In this document: positions 25,354 to 35,991 of the stretch, piece by piece
Numbering within the stretch: position 1 is the stretch's first letter
How the letters are laid out: each line of letters begins with the position of its first letter
NCBI RefSeq assembly: GCF_041296385.1
Contig: NC_091015.1
Span: 51,836,345 to 51,900,344 of the forward strand
Source: Aphelocoma coerulescens
Lineage: Eukaryota; Chordata; Aves; Passeriformes; Corvidae
Reading direction: 5' to 3'
DNA: 64,000 nt
Translations under genes and position numbers: made by a program
Notes under the pieces: model-generated
Database searches by the model: none
Seen by the model: only the letters and a program-made list of their open reading frames with translations
Told to the model about the DNA's origin: nothing

Positions 25354-28300
25354 TCTGACCGCTGGGGGAGTTGCAGGGACTTTCAAAGTAAAATGTTTCA
25401 TTTCTGTCCCTATGACCCCTTATTCATTGGAATTGCAAAACTGCCTTCATATTGGAGAGACTTCAGTGAGAGGAATTTGCAGCTAAGGTTGAACATGTTT
25501 GCTGTGGCAAAAGAGACTCCTCTGCTGTGGGGAAGATCAACATATTCCAAGTGGTACTGCAAAAATTTTTCAGTCTCTGCAACAGATGAGCAAACCCAGC
25601 CGCAAAGTGGGAGGTGAAATGAGGAAGCTGCATCATTTTGACAAATGGTGGTGTTGAACCATAGCTAATGGCAACTGCTATGTAACAGCTTATACATGAA
25701 AGAAGGGAAAAAGAAAAATGAGGGACAAATTAAGGAAGGAGGGAAACAATGGGTTAAACAACACTTGCAATGGTAGAAAGAAGGGGGAGGTATTGAGACT
25801 GGGGAAGAAACAAGGCTGAGCTGGGATGGTGAGGGAGAAGTAGAGATGAGAGAGCTGAGGAGTGGGGAACAGGAGTGAGCTCTGCATTGCAATCCAAAGT
25901 GTTTATTAAGATCTAAGAGGTGTGAGACATTTGGTCAGATACTGCTGCAGCATTGTTGCGGCGGGGGGCTTCAAAACCTGCCTTGTGCAGCCTTGGCGCT
26001 GCTGTGGGCTGCTCTTGAGCACCAAGATTGAACTGCAGGGATGTGGCTCTGCAGCAGCATGCTCCTGCAGGTTATGGCATGGGAGAAGGCAGGAGAGGGA
26101 TCACAGTTAATCACTACTTCTTCTCCTGACATACAAAGTTGGGTGCTAAAACAGACTCTGCTTCACTCCTACACACAATGTGCTCAATCATTCCATTTTT
26201 AGTGTAACAGGAAGCACTGAAAAGTATGATTTTGCCAGGGCAGAAAATCTAGCTATTAATGCTGGGAGAGGGAAAAAAGGGGCTTTGTACACAGGAAGCA
26301 TTTCACTTGTACAAATCTAAGACAGATATTTTAAATTCAAGTATTGTAAAGGTTTGAATTTTCTATGCATATGGAAGGGCACACTTGAAGTGTGGGCACT
26401 TAGGATCTTGCAGACATAATACTCAAATTTGTTAAACTGACAATTTTTCATTATCTAGATACTTCATAAGATCATATTTTCTGGCACAAGGTAAATTAGA
26501 CTATAACCAGCCTGGAAAGGAAACTAAAGAAGAAGGTATAAAACCATGTCCTGTTTCTCCTGTCACTCCTGCTTATAGGCAGTCAAATGTGGTTAGGAAG
26601 CAAATACACTGTGCAAAGACCTTTCTTAATATCTTGCTAATGAGACTTGGCTGTGGAAGGGCCTGTCCCCATCTCTGGACTTCCCAGCTGCCTCCCTCTT
26701 GACTGCCAGTCTGCCTTCACAACTCAGAGGCAGGAGTTCCCCTTTGGCCACCCATCCCCGTCTTTTGTTTCTCTAGAAACAAAACCATGATTCTGCCTTT
26801 TCTCTTGGCACTTGAACTGTTCATGATGATAATGAGGTCCCAAATATTTCTGTAGCTACCTGGTCTAATCAGCCCTGTTTGGAAGCTCATTTTGAATAGG
26901 TAATTGTTTCCCTCATCCTCTGGGCCATGCTTTTACTTGAAATGTCTACGCTGTTTCCTCCTATTAATCAATTGGCACTTGTAAGAAATGGGATTTGTGC
27001 TGGAAACTAAAAGCAAAGGTTCCCTGGATAGATGATGCTTGAAGGAATGCTCTGAGATCTCTGAAGGAAGCTCAAGCTTTTAATGTTGTGTGTTCAGCAG
27101 CTTAAAATAGGGTATGGGTGAATTTCCTGCCTGATAACAAGACTAGTAAGAAGCAAAGCCTGTGGTCAGAGAGCCTTCAGCAGTCACCTGGTTGCCTTTG
27201 CACAGAGCTGTGCTCCAGCCTGCACGCACCAGGTACCTTTGCTCCGTAGGAGATGACTCGCTGCAGGGAGTGGGTGTCACAAAGCATCTGTCAGGAGCAT
27301 TGCCTGGGACTAGGAGGCACACTGAGACCCTTTCCTGGTGAGTTGGAATGTGCCAAGTGTGTAGAGTAGCCCAGCTGTGTGAGGGAAGGGTTGTGGAAAT
27401 TGCCACCTTTAAGCAACCCTTTGTGGCTCTCTCACAGAAGGTGCACCAGACACACGAATACCCTGAACCAGACTCACAGGAACTTCACTACCTGGAGTTT
27501 CTTGTTTGTCCTTACATTTTCAGAGGGACTCCTGCTTTCATCTGTCAGTGTTGCGTTTGGTATCATGAGCAGTGGGCAAGAGACCAGTGAAGGGATTTTA
27601 TCCTTTAAATTTACCAGTGAGAAATCTACTGATACAGTTAAATAGCCACAAATATGGAACCGGTCTGAACATTAAGCAAACTATGATAAAATGAGATGTA
27701 TTCTTGCACGTGGCTGATGTTATTTGAGAGTCAGAGGTGGTTCTTTAAATAACTGCTTTAAATGTGGTTTGCATAGATGTCTAAGTATAAAGAATAAAAG
27801 ATGAGGGTGGGTGGTTTTGTACTGAATAGCAATGATGTATCCACATCGCTGCAAAGCATTAGTGAATTGTCACGCTGGGTAGAGGAGAATGGCACTTGCA
27901 TCTCATTTTGGCTCTCATGAGGCAATACCTCTTGTCTAAGGCCTCATTTTGAGTACAGACAACCACCTTTGCATTTGATCCTGCTGCCATTGAAACTGAT
28001 GTGAGACTGCTTATCAAGGAAAGCAGATCGCAGGACTGGGAACCTGAGTGGATATATTCAACTTAAAAGGGTGCAGTATAGGGTTTTTTGCTGTTCAAGT
28101 ATCAAGCAAGCACTGTAAAATGGATCTTCTCAGCAGCAGATCTGAGGAAGAGGTTCATGTTACTCTGTTATTTTCTAAATCTGCAAAAGCAGCACACTGC
28201 ATTTTGGCCAGAGGAGCAGAAGGACTGCTGCAAATGTAGTGTCATTGCATGGATGGTTTTTTCCAGTGGGAAATTCCACCACTACCAGCCTTGCCAAAAG

Positions 28301-28400
28301 ACAGCTTGGAGGAGGAGACAATTTCCTGTGATGATGGTGGTTCTTTCCCAATGAAATAAGAACAAGTAGGGAAATCCATCAAGCTGTTAGTCACGCATTT

Positions 28401-28422
28401 TATACACATATATATATATATA
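28401..28422. repeat. AT-rich dinucleotide microsatellite
   Basis: A short TA/CA alternating run, followed about 20 bases later by a second TATATGTGTATATA stretch. Likely length-variable. Confidence 0.85.
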
Positions 28423-30937
28423 GCAGTGCATGTGAGTGTGTCTATATGTGTATATAAAAAACTATATTGCACTCACACTCTCTGCATGAAGCATCATCAA
28501 TTTCAGGCTTCAAAATAATAAGAAAGGTAGCTCATGATATGATGGGACATAAATGTATGTGCAATAGAAAGTGGCCCAGCAGCTAATTTTGCTAATAATC
28601 TTTGCATTTAGTTTTTATAGAAGATACTAAGATTAGCGTGGCTTGAAAATAGATTGTACCTCTTTGAAATGAGCCTCCTTTCTTTGTAGCCCTGTGAAGC
28701 CTGGAGGTTATTTTTAATTTTAAATGGTGGTTGTTAAAGAGAAGTGAAATCAAAGGGTATTTTGGAATATAGCCTTTTCTTTAAATACATTCCTTGTAGG
28801 TGGGGAAATCTACAAGTTTTTTGTACCACAGATGCTCAAGCTCCATTAATGTCTTTGTGTGCAAGTTCATAAGGCGATACCATCCTACAAACTGGTGTAG
28901 GGAGAGATAATTGATTTTTAGCGCTTTCTAAAATGCAGAGCACAAACATGCCACAACCATTGTGAGTATGGAAGCATGAAAATTTGCTTGAGAAGTAAGC
29001 CAGGGGAAGTTTGGATTCTGACCACTTTGTAAGAGTTTAACGCCCTGCGTATGCCTCCAAGAAATTTAAAATCTTGCAGATATGCAGTGCATATCTTCAA
29101 AAAAAAATTTTGTGCTTAGCCTCTTATAAAAGATTAAGTGATGGAGGCCCAGATCTTCAAATGTACCATGATGGTGGGTGAGATCCCACTTAATGTTTAA
29201 AAATGTCTCCAACACGTGCAGTATACTTCTGAAAACCAGGAAAGCATACAGGATTTGGACGTTGACAGAGCAACGTCTTTGCTGCAGCTTAGAAGACAGA
29301 GATGGTGGCTTTGTGTTTAAATGAGACATTCCCTGAACTTAACTAATTTCTGGTGTAACATTGCAGAAGTCAGTGTAGTAAACTGGTCTTCAGGGTTAAT
29401 TCAGTTAAGAAGTTACATGGTGAATTTTATGCTCATAAACGTATTTTGGGGACTGTGTTTGTTTCTCCTTGGAATTGGACTGTTTATACTTCTGTGCTCA
29501 CTTGTTGGTAAATTATTTAAAACTGAATTGCAACAGCAGTTCAACATTTGAAGCCAATTGGCAGTTAGCCTCTAGCATCATCATCAATGGAAGCAGAAGA
29601 ATTTTTCAGAGCAGAACTGTTTCTCCTGTTCCCTTGAAGCGAGGAGCAGTATTCTGTAAGCAAGGTTCTGTCTCTTAGGCTGTTTTCTCCTTGAACATTT
29701 CCATAAGCTGAAATGTGTCTTCAGTAACCAAATGTGCATTAATTAGTCCTGAACTCTGCTCAGTTTGCTATCAGTGTTCAAAAAGAGAAGATACATGTTT
29801 ATGAGGAAGGAAATGAAACTTTTGATTTGTATTTTAGGCCCTTGCCTCTAGTACTGGGGCAGAAGCAAGCTTTGAGGGCAAGTATAAGCAGAAATTTGAA
29901 TGTAAAATGAGATTTGGAAAAAAACCCAATTCTTCCTTAAAATCCGTTCAGAATCTACCATTATCAAATATATGTAAAATTACACTATCCATTCCCTTTG
30001 AATTTTATCCCTAAATTAACTATAGTCATTAGGATGTTTCCCCAGGCAATTCTTCACTGATGCATACTTCTTCCCAGATGATTTTATTTAAAATGCAACT
30101 TCTAGTTCCCTGATGGCTATTCAGAAATTTAATACTGAATCTACAAACCATCTTCCACAATGAGGAAGAGAATTCTTCTCTGTATTCCTCCCTCAAAGTA
30201 CAGATATGTCAATCTTTGCTTTCCCAAATTTTTCCCTTGCCTGTACACTGAGGATTTCTGTGGGACACATAATGAGGTTATGTAGCAACTTCCCCCAAAA
30301 GTAGAGCTGTAGCAGTTCTCTCAGCCAGAACATCACCCTTGCCTAGGCATTTATGTGCTTCAGGGTCTGATGTTAATGATAAGGCTTGTACTCCAAAAGC
30401 CACAAGACAGAGGTGTTGCCTGAAATTGGCTGCTGAAGCAACTTGGCTTTTCCTGCACCAGAACTTCTCCTTGTGCTTTTTAGTTGAGCTGTACCATCTT
30501 CAGCATAGCTCATGTTAAGTTGCAGCCCAGCCTGATAGGTCTGGGCTAATTCTCTGCTGCGGCCACTCTGGAATCCCATTAGTGAAAGAGCAAGCGGTTT
30601 CTTTCTGTCTTAACTTCAGAGTGCTTTGTTCAAATATTGAATACTTGGAACTAGGGTTTTGAAATATTGATACAGGAGAAAGTACAGACTGTCTCGGTCA
30701 GGCCTCGTGCAAGCTTTGCTCAGACGCCTTGGCGCGCGGAGGGCCTGTGGGGGAAGCGAAAAGGTCAGCATGACTGGCCTTCTGGGGGTGGGGTGGGGCT
30801 GGGGAGGGGTCTGGCCTTTAACAGATTGTGTAGGAGGGATTTGCTGGGATGAGATCACTCATGATTTGGCAAAAGCAATACCCAAATGCCATCTACCGCA
30901 GTTCACTTCTTGCACGATATTGACCTAAGCAGAGCAC

Positions 30938-31535
30938 AGAATCATAGAATGGTTTGGGCTAAAAGAGACCTGAAAGATCATCTAGCTCCATCCCCCTGCC
31001 ATGGGCAACAATGTCTTCCATTAGACCAGGTTGCACAAAGCCCCATCCAGTTTGGCCTTGAACACCGCCAGGCATGGGGCATCCATAACTTCTCTGGGCA
31101 ACCTGTTCTAGTGCCTCACCATGCTCACAGTAAAGAACTTAATCCCGATATGCCACTCCAGGTGGGGTCTCACCAGAGTGGATCAGCGCGGGAGAATCAC
31201 CTCCCTCGACCTGCTGCTCATGCTTCTCTTGATGCAGCCCAGGATGTGGTTGGCTTTCTATGCTGCAGGCACACATTTCTGAGTCATGTTGAGCTTCTTA
31301 TCCACCAACACCCTCAAGTCCTTCTCCTCAGGGCAGCTTTCAGTACATTCTCTACGCAGCCTGTATTTGTGCTTGGGATGCCCAAGCCCAGGTGCAGCAT
31401 CTTGCACTTGGCCTTGTTGAACTTTAGGACGTTGGCCCAGACCCACCTCTCACACCTGTCAAGGTCCCTTCCCTCTTGCCTGTCAGTCACACCACACAGC
31501 TTGGTGTCACCAACAAACTTGTGGAGAGCGGGCTC
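30938..31535 (-). mobile_element. CR1 LINE 3' fragment with internal deletion
   Basis: The + strand starts with AGAATCATAGAATGG, the reverse complement of the CR1 terminus, and continues as a clear CR1 3' end. Diagnostic + strand segments are CCATGGGCAACA, GGCATGGGGCATCC, CCAGGTGGGGTCTCACCAGAG, GATGCAGCCCAGGATGTGGTTGG and CACACAGCTTGGTGTCACC. Near 31141-31157 the copy jumps from the end region to a part some 300 bases further 5' in the element, as judged from memory of the CR1 consensus. The copy is dead. The 273-codon + strand open frame at 30886-31707 runs antisense through it and is not a gene. Confidence 0.92.
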
Positions 31536-33390
31536 ACGTGCGAGGCCTGCCTATGTGATACACAGGTTTGTTCCTCGGGTACTTCTTGGGTCCTGCTACC
31601 CTTTGCATGGGACAGCGGTTCCAGCAAAAACTATGCCATGGGGAGGAGAAGAAAATGAACATGTAAATAATAGCCTTGAGTCTTTTATCGATCTTTATGT
31701 GCACTGAATAGTCTCCCTTTCCCTGTTCTGTCAAATCTTTTCCTTTGGGCCATTTTTCTGTTAATGCTTTAGTGATGTCTGCAGTAATGACAGATGCACA
31801 TTCTTCACTGATTTTATTACATGTAGATCTTCCCAATGTATCAGTTTGATATAAAATGATCTCAGTGGCCTCAGGGCTCTGTGAGAGATTTCAGATCCAT
31901 GGGAAAAGGGGCTTGTGTATCCACACCGTCTCTCGCACAGCGCTAAGCTCTGCAGGCAGCTCTCCCAACTTTCTAAATCCACTGTGCTACTGAGGAGAGA
32001 GAAAGCTTGCTCTGCCTTAATGGTAGCAGATTGATGAGTTTGGCTGGAGGTTTTTTGAGCTGCAACAATCATGGGGATTGTCATAGTAGTAATGGAACAA
32101 CAGGGTCCTTTGTGCAAACATAACAAATTGGGAGAGCATGTCTGTGCAGAAGCACTTCTGCACCCCAAGCAGTGGGCAGTGCTTTTTGTGACATTGCCAT
32201 GGGTCAGCCTGCGCGGGTTTCGGAGGAACACGGCATAGGTGCAGTAAATCTTTTACATAGCCTTGTTTTTAGAAATAACAGTGATAACAGCAGGACTGTC
32301 CACATAAAGTCTTCCGTGCACAGCTTTGTGTTTTCTGTGCTGTTTTAGGATGATGAGAATGTTGGACATTTGACCTCTACAGTCTTGGCACGAGCCACAG
32401 CACACCAGGGATGAGAAATGCCAAGGCCCTGGGAACCTCTGGCTGTGTGTACACATTGGATTCCCTTAATGGACAGCAGTAAGAGTAAACGCTTGGCTTT
32501 GGCTGATTTGGTTTTTGGTTTGTTTTTATTTCCCTCCCTCCTTTACATGATTTCTTCTGCTTGAGAAGTGAAGATGTTGCAAACAACCCATCTGCGTTTT
32601 TGCAACACCTCCTCTGTGCCTTGATTATTTTAGTTTGTTGGTGTCACTTTGCATGTTTATACTATTTTCAAATGTTTATGTCACTCTCTTCCCATATTTT
32701 GTTTTTTCCCCGGTTGCTTTATAGCATTTGGAAGAGCTTGACTGCTTTTCTTTTGCCTCCTTTTTTACCTTAGTTACCTTAGCAATGTTAATTTTTATCT
32801 TCTTATTTTATCTCCTTCTTATATTTATCTTATAAAGAGATACGAGGAAAGGAAGCTTCTTTCTTCACCACATTTAAACTTTCCATTTTTTTCATTATCT
32901 TTTGAGGAATTTTCTAACAAAAAATGGAATTAAATTAGGAGTGATACTTTAAAGGTGGAAATATGTTCCTCATCTGTTCAAAATTACTTGTTATCCACCC
33001 CTGTGATTAGGGAGACACTAATCTGAAGTGCTCTGCTAGACATGGGCCATGCATGTACATACTTTTTGTAAGAAGTTCCTTTTTACTGACAACAAAAGGA
33101 TGTGTCTTCAGTATGTCTTTTTCTGCTGCATGCAGTAGGCACAATAGTTGCCCGCTTTGCTTCCACACAATAGAAATCTGGGTTTCATTTGAATTTTCAA
33201 GGTTGTTGAAAGTGCCTTTAGTATTTTTCTCTTCTCCCTTTCTCCATGCTTTTTAATTTTTTTCTCTGCATAGGCATGTCAGCCTCTAACAGAGCTTGAA
33301 AAAGAGAAAAGAAGGGGGAAAAAATAAATTTAAAAAGCCAGCAAGGTGTCCTTAGCGTTTCCCTACACCTGGAACTACTCATGCTGGTTT
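31536..33390. other. Intergenic DNA upstream of the SH3BP5 CpG island
   Basis: AT-rich, T-rich sequence with no recognised exon or repeat. It probably includes upstream regulatory sequence of SH3BP5, but I can point to no specific element. Confidence 0.5.
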
Positions 33391-33513
33391 CACGCAGTGC
33401 CGTTGCGGGGGGGACCGTGCACGGCAAAACCCCAGGAATCAGAAAAACGGGGCGTGAGGGAGGGTTACGGGGAAAAAAACAAAAAACGGAGAAAAAACAA
33501 GGAACCCCCGCAA

Positions 33514-33521
33514 TTTCGCGC
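33514..33521 (+). promoter_or_regulatory. E2F-type motif in SH3BP5 promoter
   Basis: TTTCGCGC fits the E2F consensus TTTSSCGC exactly and lies 173 bases before the start codon within the CpG island. This is a motif match only. Confidence 0.4.
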
Positions 33522-33590
33522 TGATTTCCTCCTTGCAGTGCGAAGGCACAAAGAGACGGGGGGCGCTGTGGGGAGGGAGGGGTTCCCCCG

Positions 33591-33600
33591 GAGGCGGGGC
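33591..33600 (+). promoter_or_regulatory. GC box (Sp1/KLF-type)
   Basis: GAGGCGGGGC matches the ten-base Sp1 consensus and lies 94 bases upstream of the start codon. This is a motif match only. Confidence 0.5.
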
Positions 33601-33693
33601 CGGGCCGAGGCCGGGCCGCGGAGCCGGAGCTGAAGCGGAGCCGGGAGCGGCGGAGCGGGAGACGCCGGCAGCAGCGGGAGCGGGATCACCGCC

Positions 33694-33774
33694 ATGGAGC
33701 CGGGGGGCCGGCGCGGCCGCCCCGCCGAGGAGCCACCGCGCCCCGAGGACGAGGAGGTGGATCCCCGCATCCAG
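33694..33774 (+). CDS. SH3BP5: SH3BP5 coding exon 1 (residues 1-27)
   Basis: The start codon is in a strong context (CACCGCCATGG, with G at -3 and +4). An in-frame TGA at 33631-33633 precedes it with no ATG between, so this is the most upstream possible AUG start. The 27 residues form a Pro/Arg/Glu-rich disordered tail ending in EDEEVDPRIQ; the VDPRIQ end is shared with human SH3BP5. From memory, the human tail is about 46 residues with long Glu runs, so this one is shorter and less acidic. The donor is CAG|GTGAGG, phase 0. Confidence 0.9.
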
Positions 33775-33880
33775 GTGAGGGCCTGCCTTCCCGCGGCCGG
33801 CCGCGTTTTTTAAGGTTATTTTAATATGTATGGTATGGCTGTATGTAATAATGGTTGCCTTTTATTTCATTGCTTTCTGC

Positions 33881-33981
33881 TGCGTATGTGCATATACATA
33901 TATATATATATATACACATACATGCGTACACGCATAGGCATATAAATATGTATACACACACACACACACATATATATATGT
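33881..33981. repeat. TA/CA alternating pyrimidine-purine tract
   Basis: Perfect pyrimidine-purine alternation runs for 56 bases (33881-33936), mixing TA, CA and CG steps. After a short break at 33937-33945, another 36 bases (33946-33981) follow, containing about nine CA repeats. The tract lies 107 bases after the exon 1 donor, between two CpG-rich patches. Confidence 0.95.
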
Positions 33982-33993
33982 TTCTTGTTTCTT

Positions 33994-34118
33994 CCCGTGC
34001 CGGGCGGAGCAGCTCCCGGTGCCTCGGCGCCCGCCGGGAGCGGGGGGAAGCGGCCCCGGGGCGCCCCAGCCCTTTGTTACCCCGGGCATCGCTCCGCGCC
34101 GGGCTCTGTTGGGCGTCC
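33994..34118 (+). promoter_or_regulatory. Second CpG-rich patch in SH3BP5 intron 1
   Basis: This GC- and CpG-rich patch (with CGCCCGCCGGGAGCGGG-type sequence) appears directly after the alternating tract and ends before AT-rich intron sequence. It is likely the downstream part of the same CpG island, separated from it by the inserted or expanded microsatellite. I see no coding exon in it. Confidence 0.55.
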
Positions 34119-35928
34119 CTCCTGCTGCTGCTGAAATCCCCCCTCCCCTTTTTAGTTTTGACCATGACAGCGTGACCTTGCTCGTGGAGCGGGGCTGGTG
34201 CTCAGAAATTCATAAATGCGGGAAAACGTAGATATAAAAATTTTATTTCATTATTTTTATCATTATTTTTCATTTCTTTTAGAAAGGAGCTTTAGTGGAA
34301 CGTGGTGCTTCCTCTCTGTGCATGCCTTCTGCAATGCTTTTTATTCTTGCATGGTTTCTAAACAAAGCTTTTCTCCCCAAAATCACCGCTGCACCAATAG
34401 CCTGGTGCAAACTTCAAGCATGGTGTGGTTCCTGAAATGAAATGTATTTTTAGGTCTCTACAGATTTACGGCTTTTGCCTCCAGCATTGTTGGGACTGTT
34501 TGTCATGAATGAATATAATGTGTGTACATTGCTGAGAGGATCCTTGGCGTAGGTCCCTGCTTGCTGTAATTGTCATTCTTTTCTCCATCGTGAGTATTTC
34601 ATTTTCCGGGGCTGTGCAGAGCAATTGCAAAATTCTCAAAACATGGTTACACAGAGCGAGGCCCTCAGCCAAAAGCTAGCCTGGTACTGCCCTGATTTTA
34701 AGAGGCTGAGCTCAGTTGGTGTCTATTGATCTAATTTTGGCCTTAGGTTCTTTAGCTTGCAACACGTTTCCACATAGACAATTTGTGAATTGTTGGCAAA
34801 AGAATTGTTTTTGTTAAGTTTTCTGTTTGGTTTGAAATGGGCTGCTGTGTCTGCTTCCACAAGAGCCATAAGGTTTTTAGCCTTACAGTAAGAGACAATT
34901 AGGTAATTTTTGGATGAGTGTTTGTTTCAGACAACATGGATACACAAATAGGTGTTTTCCAAATCCTAAGACTGGGAAACAAAATCTGACCTCTGAGGAT
35001 AAGAAAGCTAAGCTGTTGTAATTAATTCCTTTCTGGTTGTAACCAGAGTCATGCCTGTAGTCTAGTGGAAAACTGCTCAAGTGACAATCAATTTACAACG
35101 TTCGGTTTGTACAGCAAAACATTTCAAGGCGTATTCTGTTACACTGGCTGACAATTAAATAACATTTAAATTGGAGAACACTCCTGTTAAAAATCTTATA
35201 ATCTCGCATGAAGGAACATGTTGCTCAGATAAAGAAAGCTATTGGATCTCCTCCTGAAGGTTGCTTTTTGTGGTAAGAAAGTCATTAAGAATGAGCTTTA
35301 TTTTTACAGTAACTTCATTCATGCCAACACCACTTCTACTACATATTTATTCAAGGGATTTAGCACGTTGGTTTTTGCTGTTAAGGGATCAAAATGTTGG
35401 CGGGAAGGCAAACTATGTAAACATAATTGTGTGTCCCATTGACTGATTGTGTTACGAAATGGTTTGCCAAAATCCATAATAAAATGCCTCTGGTGCAGCA
35501 AGACGTGTTTCTTATCAGTTCTGTCCTTTCGATGCGTGTCTCCTGTGATAGTACAAACTTTATGCTAATCTTTTGGGGTGGGTGTGTCAGTCTCCCTAGT
35601 GCCTCGCTGATACTGACTATATTGTTTAACAAGACAGAGCTTACTATACCTTGTGTTTATTTGTAATAGTGAAGAAGTAGCCAGAGCAGGAAATGTGTTG
35701 TCTTAACATAGAACCATAGAGCTTCTCTGATTATTTTTTCTTTTAAAAGTAGCAAAGTAGAAGACCAGTGGTAAAGTTAAGCTAACCATCTCAAGGTTTC
35801 CTCTTTTCACTAAATTCATAAGCCACAGCCCTTGTGAGCTTTCAGTGGGGATGCTGAATGAGCCTTCTCAGACATGTTTTTTTCCCTGATTTCTTACTAT
35901 GCATCTGACTTTCTTTCTTTCTTTCTAG

Positions 35929-35991
35929 GGGGAGCTAGAAAAACTGAATCAATCTACAGATGATATCAATCGCAGAGAGACGGAGCTGGAG
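35929..35991 (+). CDS. SH3BP5: SH3BP5 coding exon 2 (residues 28-48)
   Basis: This 63-base, phase 0-0 exon encodes 21 residues beginning GELEKLNQSTDDINRR and ending ETELE. These appear identical to human SH3BP5 as I remember it. They start the first long helix of the coiled-coil RAB11 exchange-factor region; charged and Leu/Ile positions follow a heptad-like rhythm. The acceptor is a TTTC-repeat pyrimidine tract ending in CTAG, and the donor is GAG|GTACGG. Confidence 0.95.

Larger units (their letters stand above)
16451..30937. other. Intergenic DNA, no gene seen
   Basis: About 14.5 kb between the 14.8-16.4 kb region and the next CR1. All open frames here are short and lack splice context or recognisable domains. 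Simple repeats include A12 at 16608-16619, A26 at 25328-25353 and an AT-rich dinucleotide run at 28401-28422. I recognise no transposon in this stretch, though old decayed ones could escape reading by eye. Confidence 0.5.
33391..33810 (+). promoter_or_regulatory. SH3BP5: CpG-island promoter of SH3BP5
   Basis: CpG density rises abruptly near 33391 and stays high through exon 1. No TATA box is evident, as usual for CpG-island promoters. Within it are an E2F-type motif, TTTCGCGC (33514-33521), and a GC box fitting the Sp1 consensus, GAGGCGGGGC (33591-33600). Both lie 90-180 bases upstream of the start codon, so transcription probably begins around 33500-33640. There is no ATG between about 33532 and the SH3BP5 start, so the proximal leader is free of upstream AUGs. 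A second CpG-rich patch lies at 33994-34118 in intron 1. Confidence 0.75.
33775..35928 (+). other. SH3BP5: SH3BP5 intron 1
   Basis: 2154 bases from GTGAGG to a TTTC-rich tract ending CTAG. It carries the alternating pyrimidine-purine tract at 33881-33981 and a second CpG-rich patch at 33994-34118. The rest is AT-rich with nothing recognised. A CTGAC branch-point-like motif at 35905-35909 lies about 20 bases before the acceptor. Confidence 0.88.

Noticed and set aside
33533..33778. 81-codon GC-rich + frame overlapping SH3BP5 exon 1
   Set aside because: It is out of frame with the SH3BP5 start, begins with a non-ATG codon, and consists of low-complexity Gly/Ala/Arg sequence expected from a CpG island.
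33855..34175. Open frames of 106 and 114 codons across the TA/CA tract
   Set aside because: They consist mostly of His/Ile/Tyr/Thr or Cys/Val repeats translated from the microsatellite.
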